This document shows positions 33,901 through 44,600 of a DNA stretch of 64,000 bases, one piece after another. Both the position numbers and the translations under genes were made by a program. The DNA is taken from contig WBMW01001517.1 in NCBI GenBank assembly GCA_013396635.1, positions 372,958-436,957 of the forward strand, read 5' to 3'. Below the pieces are notes generated by a model that had not been told where the DNA came from, did no database searches, and saw only the letters and a list, made by a program, of their open reading frames with translations. Origin of the DNA: Penelope pileata (lineage: Eukaryota > Chordata > Aves > Galliformes > Cracidae). The stretch's first letter is position 1. Every line of letters begins with the position of its first letter.

Positions 33901-35308
33901 CTTCCATGCAAGTCCATGGAGTCAAACAGAAACTTCCACACTGCATAGTCTGCAGAGAAAGTAGAAAGGACTCTGAGGACACAGCTTTATGCACAGAAAA
34001 GCTGGTGGTTTCCAGTGTAGAAAGATGGCACAAGGAACTCCCTGCCCCGTGGGTAACTGGCTTTTACAATACTGTCTAGAACTTCCTCTAAGTCCTATTT
34101 CTTGCAGACTCAGGCACACCCCCTGCCACCAGCACCATTCTGCGTCGCTCCTCGGTCCGTCCCTGCTTTCTGACTCCGCAGAACCATCCCAGTACCTGTG
34201 GACCAAAAACTCTCTGCAACCAGACATGGGTCTTTAAAGGCTGCAGGATGAATAGTGCTACTAAATAAACAGACAGTCCCAATAAACGTCTAAAAAACTG
34301 CAGTGAACTGCTTCTGGGATAGTTCTGTCCTCAACACAGAGCAGGTGCAGAACCTACAAGAGACAGAGCGGTTACTTCCAGAGCCTTTTTTAATATATTC
34401 CATAGAGTCCTCTTCAAGTGAGATTTAACAAGCCTGGCCAATGTGAGATTATTACAGCCTGAAAAGATCCTTTGAGTGTGACAAGGCTTGTAATCGTCGT
34501 AAGGACGGAGCGTGCTCAACTCACACAGGTGAGAGAATCCCGCCTAACTGGTACGACGGTGACCATGTGATCACCCAAACAGACGGCTTCAATCCCACCC
34601 CAGGTATCGCCGCTAACTACACACGCAGCCCGCGCTGGTCTCGCTTCAGCCAACAGTGTGGACACACGTTCAAATAGGAATTTTTAAACAGGTATTTTCT
34701 GCTCAGAACACCGTGTGCATCACATGAAGCCGGGACCCCGGGGAGCTGCAGAGCTCAGCCGGAGGCTGTAAAAAGCAGCGGCAGCTTTATGCTGGAAAGG
34801 GGCTGCTCTCAGCAGCGTCCCGGGCCATTTCCAGCCGCGAGGCCGCAGCCCCCCGATGAAGGCTGCCGAGAGCCGCGCAGCGCTGCTGAGGGGACCCGCC
34901 GCCGCCGCCCCNCGGCCCGGCCCGGCCCTGCCCTGCCCGGCCCCGCTCATGGCGCCCGCGCGGCCTGGGGAGGCTCCCGGGCCTGGGCCTCAGCCCCCCC
35001 CGCGCCCTGCAGGCGGCCCCGGCTACCCCGGGCCTGGCGGGGCAGCTCCTCGGCAGAGCCCGGCAGCCTTCCTGCCCCGGCCCCGCGCCGCGGGTGAGCG
35101 GGGGGGCACACCGGGCCTAGTGCCTGCCCCTCCCGATCCTGAAATTACTCCGCAGTCTCTTAGAAACAACGCCACAGTAATCACAGAATCGTTTGTTGGA
35201 AGGGACCTTTAAAGGCCGTCTGGTCCAGCTCCCCTNCTGCGGCAGCTTGATGACGGCGCACACCGCCCAGGTGCTCCAGTGCGCCAGGTCCAGCAGAGAC
35301 ACCGCCAT
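27882..35308 (-). CDS. SLC66A3: SLC66A3-like (PQLC3) PQ-loop membrane protein gene, convergent with ROCK1
   Basis: Human SLC66A3 is a protein of about 202 residues with seven predicted membrane helices and PQ-loop repeats; its substrate is unknown. Family residues are recognisable in at least six exons on the minus strand. The start exon reads MAVSLLDLAHWSTWAVCAVI then KLPQ (the first PQ motif). Others read FLVFLRYQVYYGYPLQTYLE, WYVLTLRRWIIDLAM, NLCTLISAASKLAQLRCLW and RIFTTVMTTND, and the last reads ILNIWVTATILHYRKTKKD-stop. Phases are consistent at the last three exons. Exons equivalent to human ISAVLAARSARGLSL and VILLLCIFHFNGN were not found, one exon has a frame problem at a G7 run, and exon 1 abuts an unresolved base. 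It may be the SLC66A3 orthologue itself, or an ohnologue kept beside ROCK1. Whether it is fully functional is undecided. Confidence 0.82.
29434..29475 (-). CDS. SLC66A3: SLC66A3-like 42-nt microexon
   Basis: On the minus strand TTTACAG is followed by CA-AGA-ATA and ends ATG-G before GTGAGT. It encodes TRIFTTVMTTNDLM, matching human TRIITTLMTTNDFT. It is phase 1 on both sides, fitting its neighbours exactly. Confidence 0.9.
30686..30806 (-). CDS. SLC66A3: SLC66A3-like exon with the second PQ-loop
   Basis: A 121-nt exon with a pyrimidine-rich TTTTTCAG acceptor and a GTAAGC donor. It encodes NLCTLISAASKLAQLRCLWQ then TKDSGQVSALTWILSTYTCA, the second PQ-loop (AQ instead of PQ, as in the human protein). 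This is the most strongly conserved block of the gene. An open frame runs past the exon to 30863, but only the exon matches. Confidence 0.93.
32039..32122 (-). CDS. SLC66A3: SLC66A3-like internal exon with apparent one-base frame disruption
   Basis: The 3' part encodes WYVLTLRRWIIDLAM before a GTAAGT donor, matching human WFILALQKWIIDLAM and ending in phase 0 as the next exon needs. Upstream, that frame meets a TAA four codons after the likely TTTTCAG acceptor. A run of seven G at 32083-32089 lies between. The neighbouring frame is open from the acceptor and would connect if the run were one base shorter. The cause is either a homopolymer error or a real disabling frameshift. Confidence 0.65.
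33244..33326 (-). CDS. SLC66A3: SLC66A3-like exon (FLVFLRYQVYYGYP)
   Basis: An 83-nt exon. On the minus strand TTTCTGTCCAG precedes it and GTAAGC follows it. It encodes FLVFLRYQVYYGYPLQTYLE then YPIIIAQ, closely matching human FLVFLRYQCYYGYPPLTYLE. It enters in phase 2 and leaves in phase 1. Extensions of this open frame on either side are intron. Confidence 0.93.
34913..35010 (+). repeat. Duplicated CpG-island segment, copy 1
   Basis: CGGCCCGGCCCGGCCCTGCC through CCGCGCCCTGC recurs almost exactly at 35375-35479; the second copy has one extra CCCTG. The copies touch N joins (34912 and 35480), which suggests overlapping contig ends rather than a genomic duplication. Confidence 0.8.
34949..35093 (+). 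CDS. Possible divergent first exon, proline/glycine-rich (unrecognised)
   Basis: ATG at 34949 opens 48 codons reading MAPARPGEAPGPGPQPPPRP and ending near FLPRPRAA, then G|GTGAGC, a good donor. I do not recognise the protein. No downstream exon was found in the following 29 kb, so it may be only GC-rich 5' sequence of the minus-strand gene. The first 62 bases recur at 35418-35479. Confidence 0.2.
35178..35235 (-). mobile_element. CR1 LINE 3'-end fragment, minus orientation, left part
   Basis: ATCACAGAATCGTTTGTTGG, AAGGGACCTTTAAAGG and CTGGTCCAGCTCCCCT are the reverse-complement CR1 3' end. It stops at the N at 35236, and its continuation appears after the N at 35480. Confidence 0.9.
35237..35308 (-). 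CDS. SLC66A3: SLC66A3-like start exon
   Basis: The ATG is at 35308-35306 on the minus strand. It encodes MAVSLLDLAHWSTWAVCAVI then KLPQ, matching human MEAALLGLCNWSTLGVCAAL then KLPQ. An upstream in-frame ATG at 35419 exists, but the human start aligns with 35308. The reading stops at an N (35236), and what follows is CR1 sequence, so the splice donor is not visible. Confidence 0.85.
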
Positions 35309-35374
35309 CCCGCAGCGGGGAACCCTCCGTGCGGCGTGGCGCGGCGTGGCGCGGCGGGGAGGGGCAGGAGCCCG

Positions 35375-35479
35375 CCCGGCCCGGCCCGGCCCTGCCCTGC
35401 CCTGCCCGGCCCCGCTCATGGCGCCCGCGCGGCCTGGGGAGGCTCCCGGGCCTGGGCCTCAGCCCCCCCCGCGCCCTGC
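35375..35479 (+). repeat. Duplicated CpG-island segment, copy 2
   Basis: Near-exact copy of 34913-35010, with one extra CCCTG unit. It is immediately followed by an N at 35480. Confidence 0.8.
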
Positions 35480-35480
35480 N

Positions 35481-35615
35481 GCCAGATCAGGGTGCTCAGA
35501 GCCCCCTCCAGCCTGGGCTTGAGTGTCGCCAGGGACAGGGCATCCACCACCTCTGGGCAGCCTGTTCCAATTTACATCTCCCCTGTCATCCCCCACATCG
35601 TGGGACGCAGTGTTT
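35481..35615 (-). mobile_element. CR1 LINE fragment, minus orientation, right part
   Basis: GCCAGATCAGGGTGCTCAGA, CTGGGCTTGAGTGTCGCCAG, GGCATCCACCACCTCTGGGC and AGCCTGTTCC continue, in order and orientation, the CR1 that breaks off at 35235. Compare the intact copy at 25626-25786. Confidence 0.88.
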
Positions 35616-35659
35616 GTGTGAAGGAGTAGTTTTTGCCCAGGAGCAGTGTAACTCAGCTG

Positions 35660-36032
35660 TGTGTTGTCAGTGGGCTGGAGCACCTCTCCTACAAGGACAG
35701 GTGGAGGGAGCTGGGCTTGTTCAGCCTGGAGAAGGGAAGGCTCCGGGGAGACCTCACTGGGGCCTTTCAGTGCTTGAAAGGAGCTCATAGACAGCAGAGG
35801 GACTGACTGTCCACACAGTCTGATAGTGACAGGACAAGGGGTTTAAAAGTGGGGAGGNNNNNNNNNNNNNNNNNNNNNNNNNNNNNNNNNNNNNNNNNNN
35901 NNNNNNNNNNNNNNNNNNNNNNNNNNNNNNNNNNNNNNNGGGGGGGGGGTGTGCAGCCCTGCCCATGGCAGGGGGCTTAGAACTCGATGATCTTTAAGGT
36001 CCCCTCCAACCTAAGCCATTCTATGATTCTAG
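35660..36032 (+). mobile_element. CR1 LINE 3' fragment, plus orientation, with an 82-base gap
   Basis: GGGCTGGAGCACCTCTCCTA, GTTCAGCCTGGAGAAGGGAA and GACAGGACAAGGGGTTTAAA precede the N run at 35858-35939. After it come GCCCATGGCAGGGGG, GATGATCTTTAAGGTCCCCT and CCATTCTATGATTCTA, the 3' end of a plus-oriented CR1. Confidence 0.92.
35858..35939. other. Assembly gap (82 unresolved bases)
   Basis: A run of N inside a plus-oriented CR1. The flanks are GGGGAGG on the left and a G10 run on the right, so low-complexity G sequence probably caused the break. Confidence 0.99.
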
Positions 36033-37614
36033 GAGTTGTAGGGTAAAATCCATTTTTCTGCTCCAAGGTGAAGTTTCTGATGCTCCTCTTCCCGTGTTCT
36101 TTGGGCCACGCTGTCTGAATCGCGTGGTGCTTCTGCAGGGATGGCATGGTTGAGACAGCATCACTCTTGGTTGTACAGAAAGTTCAAAAAAAAAAGTTAC
36201 TGAACATTGCACTGGTCAGCTAATGGGAGATGGAGCAGCCTTTCTGGGACGTACGCCTGCCCACCAGACACTGCTACACACAGAAATAGTAAAGTTCCAT
36301 TTTTAAAGCTTTTATACCTACAGCGTGTCAGAACTAAACAAGAGCGGATCTCCAAGGAATACACATTTGTACTGATCACACAGACACAGAACTGTGGCTT
36401 TTCCATGCCTGCATATGGCTGGGGTTACTCAAATTGTACTCAAATTTTTACAAATTTATTACTCAAATTTTCTTAATAAACTGAGTTCTCAGCCTTGTGG
36501 GAGTATTATGTACTTTTGTATTTAAAAAAGGACGTGAAATGTTTGGATTTAGTTAGGTAGCATTTCAGCTCTCAAAATTGATATCCTGCTCTGCATTGCA
36601 AGCAGCCAGTTAAGCAGAGGTTTGCTGTCCTTCCCCTGTCCTGTCCGTGTCGCAGTACGGCTGTGTGCGTGCTTGCTGCTCTCAGGGAAAGAGCACGTAG
36701 GGAAAGACCAAAGGTCGCAGTGCTGTACAGCCCGGTGTGAGCGTATGGCGTTGCAAAATTAATCCACAAGAATGTTTTTCCTTGTCTGTTAATAAAGAGT
36801 TCTTGCTATTATGTTTCAATTACTTAGTTTTATAGCAAATTTCAAATTCTTGGTAAGTTGCAGCAGAATGCAGAGCCACTTTAAATTGCAGTTTGGTGAA
36901 TAAATTCACTACGTTCGAATCCGATGCAAATAGCATGTCTTGCAGCAGGCAGATGGGTTTAACGTTCCTGCGCCTCAAATAGGGCTGCAAATATTGATTC
37001 CTATTGAAAAAAATAGAGAAGGAAAATAAGCTTTCTGTGACAACCAAAGACAAAAAACCAAGCCAGATGGGCTTTTTTTTTCCTGATAATGTTCTTTATC
37101 ATAACTGAGTTTTTCAGCAAAATAATTCTTTAAATTTTGTGGCTTTGCGAGGATTACAAAGAGAGCTCTCTTGTTTATTATTTCCACAGCCTACCATACT
37201 AACAGACAGTAGTCCTGTGAGCTCCAGGTTAAAATAAAGGAAGTTCCACAGCTGGGGAACCGTGGGGATGGAGACAGCCCCCAGGAGGAGCGTGGAAGAC
37301 GGCTGTGGGTGGGTGGATGTGGCCAGGGGACAGCAGGCTGCAGGAGGCTGTGACACTGCATGAACGCACACAGCGTGGGGAGCGAACCGGAGGCACTGGA
37401 GTCACACAGTTACACAGGCTGTGGCACTGTTAGCAGGCTGTGACCTCTTTGGGATTCCAGAGATAGGGTGGCATAGCGAGTGCTGTGATAGGAGGTTATA
37501 AGCCCTTTTGGAAGAGCAGGCCTTTGGCATGGCCTCACTTAGCATCACTGCAGTGGAAGTGGGGAGATAGATAGCACCTGGATGGGAAGACGACAAGTTT
37601 GTTGGAAAGCTATG

Positions 37615-37900
37615 GAGACAGGCTCAGAGAGTAGTGGTTAACAGGCTGCCATCCCATCAGCAGCCAAATTATGTGTGTTGTTTCTCAGGGGCTGATTCTG
37701 GGCTCATTTCTTTTCTTGACACACCTGGCTAAGGGGTGGAGCGTGTTATCAGCATTTCTGGATGGTTCCACGCTGCAGGCAGCATTCGATGCACTGGGTG
37801 GTTGGACTGCTGCTTGTAGGATCTTGGCAGGCTGAGGTGGACTGACAGAAAACTCATGAAGTTTAATAAAAATTGAAGCCTGGCACTCATAACAGAGTAA
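37615..37900 (+). mobile_element. Ancient, diverged CR1 ORF2 fragment, plus orientation
   Basis: AGAGAGTAGTGGTTAACAGG, CTCAGGGGCTGATTCTGGG and GAGGTGGACTGACAGAAAAC followed by TCATGAAGTTTAATAAAAAT follow the reverse-transcriptase part of CR1 (RWADRNLMKFNKEK-type coding), with stops and indels. Confidence 0.6.
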
Positions 37901-38585
37901 CCCTGCATGCCCATCAGATCCCTGTGTACTCGATCTTTGAGGTCGTGTTGTACAAGTGTGCAGGGCAGGAATATAAAAGAAACATTGGATGCTGCACGTA
38001 GATCATAAGTTAAAAGCGCAGTACCTTGTATATATTTGTGGCAAGCTGAAAATGTGGCAGTGTTTATGTAAGGTTTACTTGATGTTAGGAAGGACACATG
38101 CATCGTAAGTTGAACAAAAGTACTGGATGCAAAGAAAAAAAGGAAACACCACCCTGTTGACTCAGTATGTGCTCTGTGAAGTGGCCAGTTGAGTTAACTG
38201 AAGGTCTGAAGGCTGTTCTGGTAACGGCATGTTATCTAGAATAACATGGTTAGCCAAAAAGAAGTACTGAAAGAGCCTGGAATGCCAGAACTGCCCCTCT
38301 GCACACACACTTAGAAAACCTAACCAAAAGCTAACCCAAAACCTAACAAGCCAAAGAAGTGGGAGAACGGAAAGGAAAATGTATTAAGTAGTTTGTATTG
38401 AGACTCTTTACATTGATTTTCATGATGAATTCGGAGTTGTCTGTTTTATTGCACAGAAAATCTGCTTCAAGCTTGTAACCCAGAGAGAGGATTGATCTAG
38501 ATTTGGATCTGGAGCTGGTCTTGTTCTAAATCCATATTTGCATCATAGCAGAGACTTCAGTGAGAGCCTGAGTACATTCCAGCAG

Positions 38586-38624
38586 ACCTTGTTAAGGTCC
38601 CTTGTTAAGGTCCCTTGTTAAGGT
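38586..38624 (+). repeat. 13-bp tandem repeat, three units
   Basis: CCCTTGTTAAGGT is repeated three times head to tail (the first unit starts ACCTTG). Each unit contains the inverted pair CCTTGTTAAGG. Confidence 0.85.
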
Positions 38625-41600
38625 GTGCAATGCCTCCTGCATTCTTGCTGATGATTCTCCCAAAGGATGGGAGTGGATCTGCCGGCACTGAGGAGCAGCT
38701 GCAGTATAATTGTGCTTATTCCAGCAAGGGAGACTGTCAGCTCACCGTATCTGGAAGCACCACCATGCACTGTATCCCCCTCATCTATTTTTTTCAGTAA
38801 AAATTGATTGAGCAGCCCTATGGTAGTACAGTGCTAGCTAGCAGTGCCAGCGTTAAGTTTTGCAATCTAAGGGTTCATATCAGCATTTTCTGTGTTTTCA
38901 GTTCCTTTGGCTTTTAAGAGAGAAAATCCTGCAGCTGTTATAAAGCATTGGGATAGCTGCAGATGGTTTGTTTCCCATTTCCAGCGATACCTGTAACTGA
39001 AATGAGAGCTGCTGCACGTGTACGTTTGTTGATTCACAGATAGTTTATCCAGCGATGATGGTTGGTCATTAGTAAGTGGGGAAAGCAGACAGTTTGAGGT
39101 GATCTGGTCAAACTCATGGATTGAAACCAGAGCTCATCATTTTTATAGCTTCTATATTTGCAGATTACTTTTAATGCAATTTATTGGTGCATGCCAAATG
39201 AGTTTCCTGTTGGCGTTCCCCGGTGAGCCAGTTAAAGGATGTTTGCAGCAGCTTTGCTCCACCAGCCTGGCACAAAGGCGGTGTGCTGAGGTGAAGCTTT
39301 AATCCCAGATTCTCGGAAATTCCATTTCTAAGTAATGGTGGTTTTGTGGGTACATACAACTCCTGAGAGGGACTTGGAGAAGGTTGCAAGATGAAGTCAG
39401 TCTGTGGTATCTGTCCCTTCTGAGACAGGGCAGGGCTGTGGGCAGGGCAGGACCCTGCAAGTTAAGTGCCCCTTCAGTGCCTGGCAGAGCTTCTGAGCTT
39501 CTTGGAGAAACATTTGGATTTCAAGGAATTCATCCAACCAAACGTGCAGGTTTCTGAAGAGGGCAAAGCATAGCTCGTATGGATTCAGAGTAGTGAGTAC
39601 AGTTTTTAAGACAGACATTCTTCTTTAGGAAGGTTTTACCGGTTTCTATCTGGGCAGGGCTTAGAAAAAGCAGCTTGAGGCCGTAACAAATTACTGTTTA
39701 TTTCTAAAACCAGCAATCCAAACACCCCCCTCCAAACAAACAAACAAACAAAAAACCTTCCACTTCTTGTGAAGAAAACTATCTGCTCTGAGATAAACAT
39801 ATATTCAGAAATTTTGTTCTACAGAGTATTCTTTAGAAAAGACAAACGATGTGAATGTGAATGTACGTAATGCATTTTTATGCATAATTTTATGTATGAT
39901 GGTATGTATTAAAATACATTGATGCCTGCGCCTGGCCTCTGTTGTCCATCCGACTGTTCATACGTAGCTGTTTTCTTCTTTTTCTGTTGTAGGAATCTTA
40001 CTGTTCTTGTGGTAGTTTTCACAGCACGTTGAGAGGTTCTTTGTAGGAAAACCCATGTAGCTATTACTTGAGAATAACTTAAAGGTTAAGAATCAGTTTT
40101 AAATACAGTTTCTAGAAAACATGGTTGGAATCACCAATCTTATAAAATAAAACTTTATAGTTAAGATGCCATATGGGAGCTCTGTACAATGACTATTCTA
40201 AGAGGAGAAGAAATACAGGTTTATATGAACTTACATATGCTTCATTATAAAATATGATCCACTTCACACATTTTTATTATGAGCAGAGCTTGAAATGAGA
40301 ACATGCAAAATTTGGAGGCATTGGAAACAACTCTTGGAAGAGAAAGCAGTGTATCTAACTGCAGAATTAAATTCCTATTCCTACCCACTTGTGCTCTTTA
40401 ACTGAAAGACCTACAGAAAATGCATTATCTAAACATGGATAATCTCTTCTTTGAGATCTGGCAGCAGAAGGAAAAAAGCTTATAAAACTGTGAAGCGCAA
40501 GTGATACAGCATAAAAACTCTTTACAAGAAGCTTAAAGAGCAGTTTAGTATCTATGCAATCTCTTTAATAAATGTAATTTCCACTGATAATTTACAGATT
40601 TAAGTGCTGCTGTCACTCATTCTTTCTAAGAGACTCTGCTTTTGTAAATATGGATTAGTTGGCAAAATTAATTCTGGTAAGAGAAAAATGATTGTTAAAC
40701 TTGGGAAAAAATGATGTCCAGAGAATGCCTGTCTACTGCCTTCTGCTCACAGATTCCATGGCAGCTTTGATTAGGACCTCAGCTGTTCCCAGCTGTGTTT
40801 CCTGAAGGTTGCTGTACGTGGCAGAGGGAGGTGAAGTAACTTCAAAACCGTTCAGCTGGGCTCCAGGGGAGGGCTAATAGCAGCAGCATAAAGTAATTTT
40901 AATTTCAAAGGAAAATGTAGTAATATTGAACAAAATAAGGTGTCCATATGGGAAACTTCTGCTCTACAAACAGCCGCTTTCTTACTAGAAGCATTGGGTT
41001 AAGATGTCAGGTGCTTAGATTTCAGCAGGAAGTGCGAGTGAACTGGAGTTTTGAGGGTGAAAGGAGCTGCTCCTATCCATGTTGTTGCCCACCAGCGTTT
41101 TAGCAAGGTTTCAGTTAGCTTTATCACAAAGTCAAGGCATTAACTTACTTTCACTACAGACCAGGCAACACAGTTGTGGATTGCGGTGCTCTTACAACAA
41201 GGCACAGAGGTACACAGGGGTTGCACACGTTGGTGGTTAAGCCTGAAATCCTTTCATATTTTGTCTCCGCTTCAGGTATGCCTCCAGACCTTCCTGTTGT
41301 GGTCTCTTGGAGTGAAGTGAGCTGTGCAAAGTACAGCTGGGGAGGAGTGTGGGTGTGGATGAAGGGTAGGGGTCTTCCTGAGCTGTGTGCCTGGAATCCC
41401 TGCAAGTGCCCACGGCAGGAGCTGCCTGCCGTTGTGGTGGGTGCTTTATCTGAGTGAGGACAGCACAGGCAGGCCTGCACGCCATTGGTAAGGGCATCCT
41501 GAAAGTGTTGGAAGAAAATTGGACATCACCATTCATTCCTACATGTGACATAAAGGCATAAATGCGATCCTTCAGAGGTGTTCTTATGTGGCATTTCTCC

Positions 41601-44600
41601 CAGGGGAGCTCTAGTCAAGCTTTTCAGATAAAGGACGAATTTCAGTGGGACTGGGGGTAACAGAGGTGCATGTGGACTTAGTGAAAAGCATTATCCGTAG
41701 CAGTAGGTAGAAGAATAGACATGCGCCTTCATCAAAAAATGAGGTGGGTAATCTGTGTTTTAGAGATGTAGTCTATTCCAACCTGATCTAATTGAAATGA
41801 TTTTTTTTAAAGTCTTTGTGAATATGTTTTGAAAAGCCATATTTTCAAAGTGTTTTCTGATTCCAGCAACTCCAGTATAGATCAGATAATTGGTGAAAAA
41901 TCCCTCACAGCCACACAGCTTGTACACTAACAGGCAAGCCCTGTTAACTGCATCATTCTCAGTGTGTGTGTGTGTGCTTAACCTTCACAGGTGGAGATTC
42001 CACAGGGAGTCCATTCTAGTGCTGTATGAGCCTTAGCACTAGCTTCCCTACTAGTGAAGATGGGGCCTCTCTGGGTGAGGGATTCTCTGGATTCACACAG
42101 CAGAGATGTGAGTCTGGAACTATTTAATGTCCTTTGAAATTAGGAAGGAGTTGTGCAACATTGTTGCTGTAACATAGTGGCCTCTTCGCTGGATTACTTG
42201 GTGGGAAGTGAGTGCCATCTGCAGGTTGGGAAACACCGAGCTTTGTATGCCTTCATGCTGAAAAAACCCCAAATCCCCATGCTTTATAAATGGGATATTG
42301 CTACGTGAACAGGAGCTTGGGCCTGACAGACACTGGGCATCTGCCCCTCAGGGTGGAGCTGGTGGCAGCAGGAGCGGAGGCTGCCCAGTATGTCTCAGAA
42401 TAATGCATGCAACTTCCAGTGTTATGCAACCACTGATAAATATCTAGCCTCTGAATAGCTTGTGTCATTTTTGAAAGACGCTCTGGACAACACAGGGCCA
42501 AGGACAGGCTTGCTGTGCTCTCCTCTCCCCATTTACAGATGTATTTGAAATCAAAACAGTTCCTGGTGCAGTTTTCTGCTCTCAGGAGACAGCAGAAAGC
42601 ATTTTAGCTCAACAAGGTAGGTTTTTTTGAAAGCATAGGATTCTGTTTTCTGTGTTTGAATAGGATATGGAAACAGTCCTTGCATGGGCTCCTTTCCTGT
42701 TGTTGTCTTCCTTTTTCTCTAAGTATCTTGGCTGTCATCCTGAAAGCCTTAATCCTCTGGTTCTCAGATGCTGAGGAAGCCAGGAGGTGAACTTCTTGAT
42801 GCCATAACTTTAGTGAGCAGGATCTTCCTTCTGCAGTGTCTTTTGTTTTTTTCCAGAGTCCGCCTGGATGTTGACAGCAATTACACTGTTCCCTACCACC
42901 TCTTGTGCTTTAGAACTGCCTTCTGCTGCTCGAGTCTAACCTCAAAAATAAATACACTCAGCTGCAAAGCACAAGTAAACACAGCTCCACCTCAGCCAGT
43001 GGGCTCCTGTCCTACCAGGGCAATGCTAACACTTTCTGTGCTGGTCTCCAGCTGGGGCTGAATGCGGTCCCCCAGGAGCTACAAACAGCCTATGAAGGCA
43101 GACAGTGTGTGTACATTCCCCAGGCTCTGCTGATTACTTTTTTTTCCCCCTACAAAACAGCAGGTCATAAACAAGCTTTGCATCTAGATGCATTAGCGAA
43201 TGGGCTTAAGGTATTGCGTCAATTTAGCATGAGGATGGTTTCCCTGCGCCACCACAGATTTTAGGAGCTGCAAACCTGTTAAATTCAAGAACGATGATCA
43301 TAAGAGTATGAGGCAGGTTGCTGAGCCAGCATGCCTTCAGAGCAAAATGTAAAAGCCTGCTTACGGGTCATTGAGTTTCCATCTGCTAAACCAGGAAAAA
43401 AAAAAAAAAAACTAAGAGAAGGGAATTTGACAGCATGGGGTGAAACAGCAAGCCCAAAGAAACAGAAGTGAAAACCAGTCTGAAAAAATTGGCTTCCTTC
43501 CCTCAGCACGGCAGGGGGGTTTGAAAATGCACATAACGTGTCTTCCATGCCTTAAATTTCACTCTTTAGAGCAAGCTTAAACATGCAAGTGACAGGCTGA
43601 TGGATCCCTGGCTAAATACATGAAATGCAACAGCCTGCTGCATTTTATTGCACCAAGTTCCAGACTTTGTAGTATGTTGTTCATGGTGTGACTCGTATGA
43701 GCTGATCTCCATTATTTGTTTCTTTTCAGGAGGTAAAAATTCAGGAAGAAATTGCCCTTTGGTTCTTATCTTACTCTTTCTGATGTTGGTAGCAATGTTA
43801 CGATGGGCTTGCATGGGGAGGTGGATGAGGTCTGTGGTTGTGAGGCACTGCATCTGGCTCAGTTACCTCAAATCTGAAGAGGATAGTTTCCTTTCTTCTT
43901 GAAAAAATTCCGTACTAGACAGTACTGTTGGTCTCTGAGAGAAGAAGACTGAGGAATCTGTTATCTGCCGTTTTCAATGTTGTGGAGTCTGAAAGAAGTC
44001 TGTTAGCTAGATCTCTTTGACTTGCTTTGTTACTGGTATTTGTACTGGAAGCATTAAGAAAGCTGGAGGTCATCTTCAAGTTTCCTCTTTTGTGCTCCGC
44101 TGCTGAAGAAGAAATCCATGTTTACGAGCATCTTGCCAAGTTCAGTATTCATTCTACTACCAATATTCTGGTTGGTGGAGTTAGGAACTTTGCTTGAAAA
44201 CACAGATACGTAGTCGGGCAGTGGCTTCTGTTCCCTTCGGTTACCCTGGATCAAAGACCGTGAATGCTAAAGTTTCCTGACAAGCATCCTTTGCTTGTTA
44301 TAAAAGTTCAAGTTGCAGAGATTATTGCTAAACTGAGATTATTACATCTGCTCTTTTGCTTTTGGAACTATAACAAAGATGTACTTAAAAGTATAATACT
44401 GAATGCAAATGAAATTGTTGCAGAAATACAGTAAAAAATGATTATTTTTCCTGTCACTTTTCATGGGAATAAAATAACACAGGAAAATGAATCATTTTTA
44501 AATGTGTTGCTTAAAATGTCAGGAGAGAAAGAATTCAGCCTGCTCTGGAATAGTCGCAATGTGGGAGGTTTTTCATTTCATTTTTAGTAAGTAGCTCAGA

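Larger units (their letters stand above)
34720..35480. promoter_or_regulatory. CpG island, likely promoter of the SLC66A3-like gene
   Basis: The only strongly GC- and CpG-rich stretch in the window (GCCGCCGCC, GCGCGGCC and many CG pairs). It carries the start exon on the minus strand and a proline-rich open frame on the plus strand whose ATG is about 110 bp from the SLC66A3 ATG in the 35237-35479 piece. Single N bases at 34912, 35236 and 35480 break it. The CR1 sequence at 35178-35235 within the span is not CpG-island sequence. Confidence 0.6.

Noticed and set aside
34913..35479. CpG-island duplication as a true genomic tandem duplication
   Set aside because: Both copies abut N joins and the copy splits a CR1 element, so overlapping contig ends are a simpler explanation.
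36910..36922. GTTCGAATCC resembling a tRNA B box
   Set aside because: No matching A box at the expected distance and no cloverleaf arms in the flanks.
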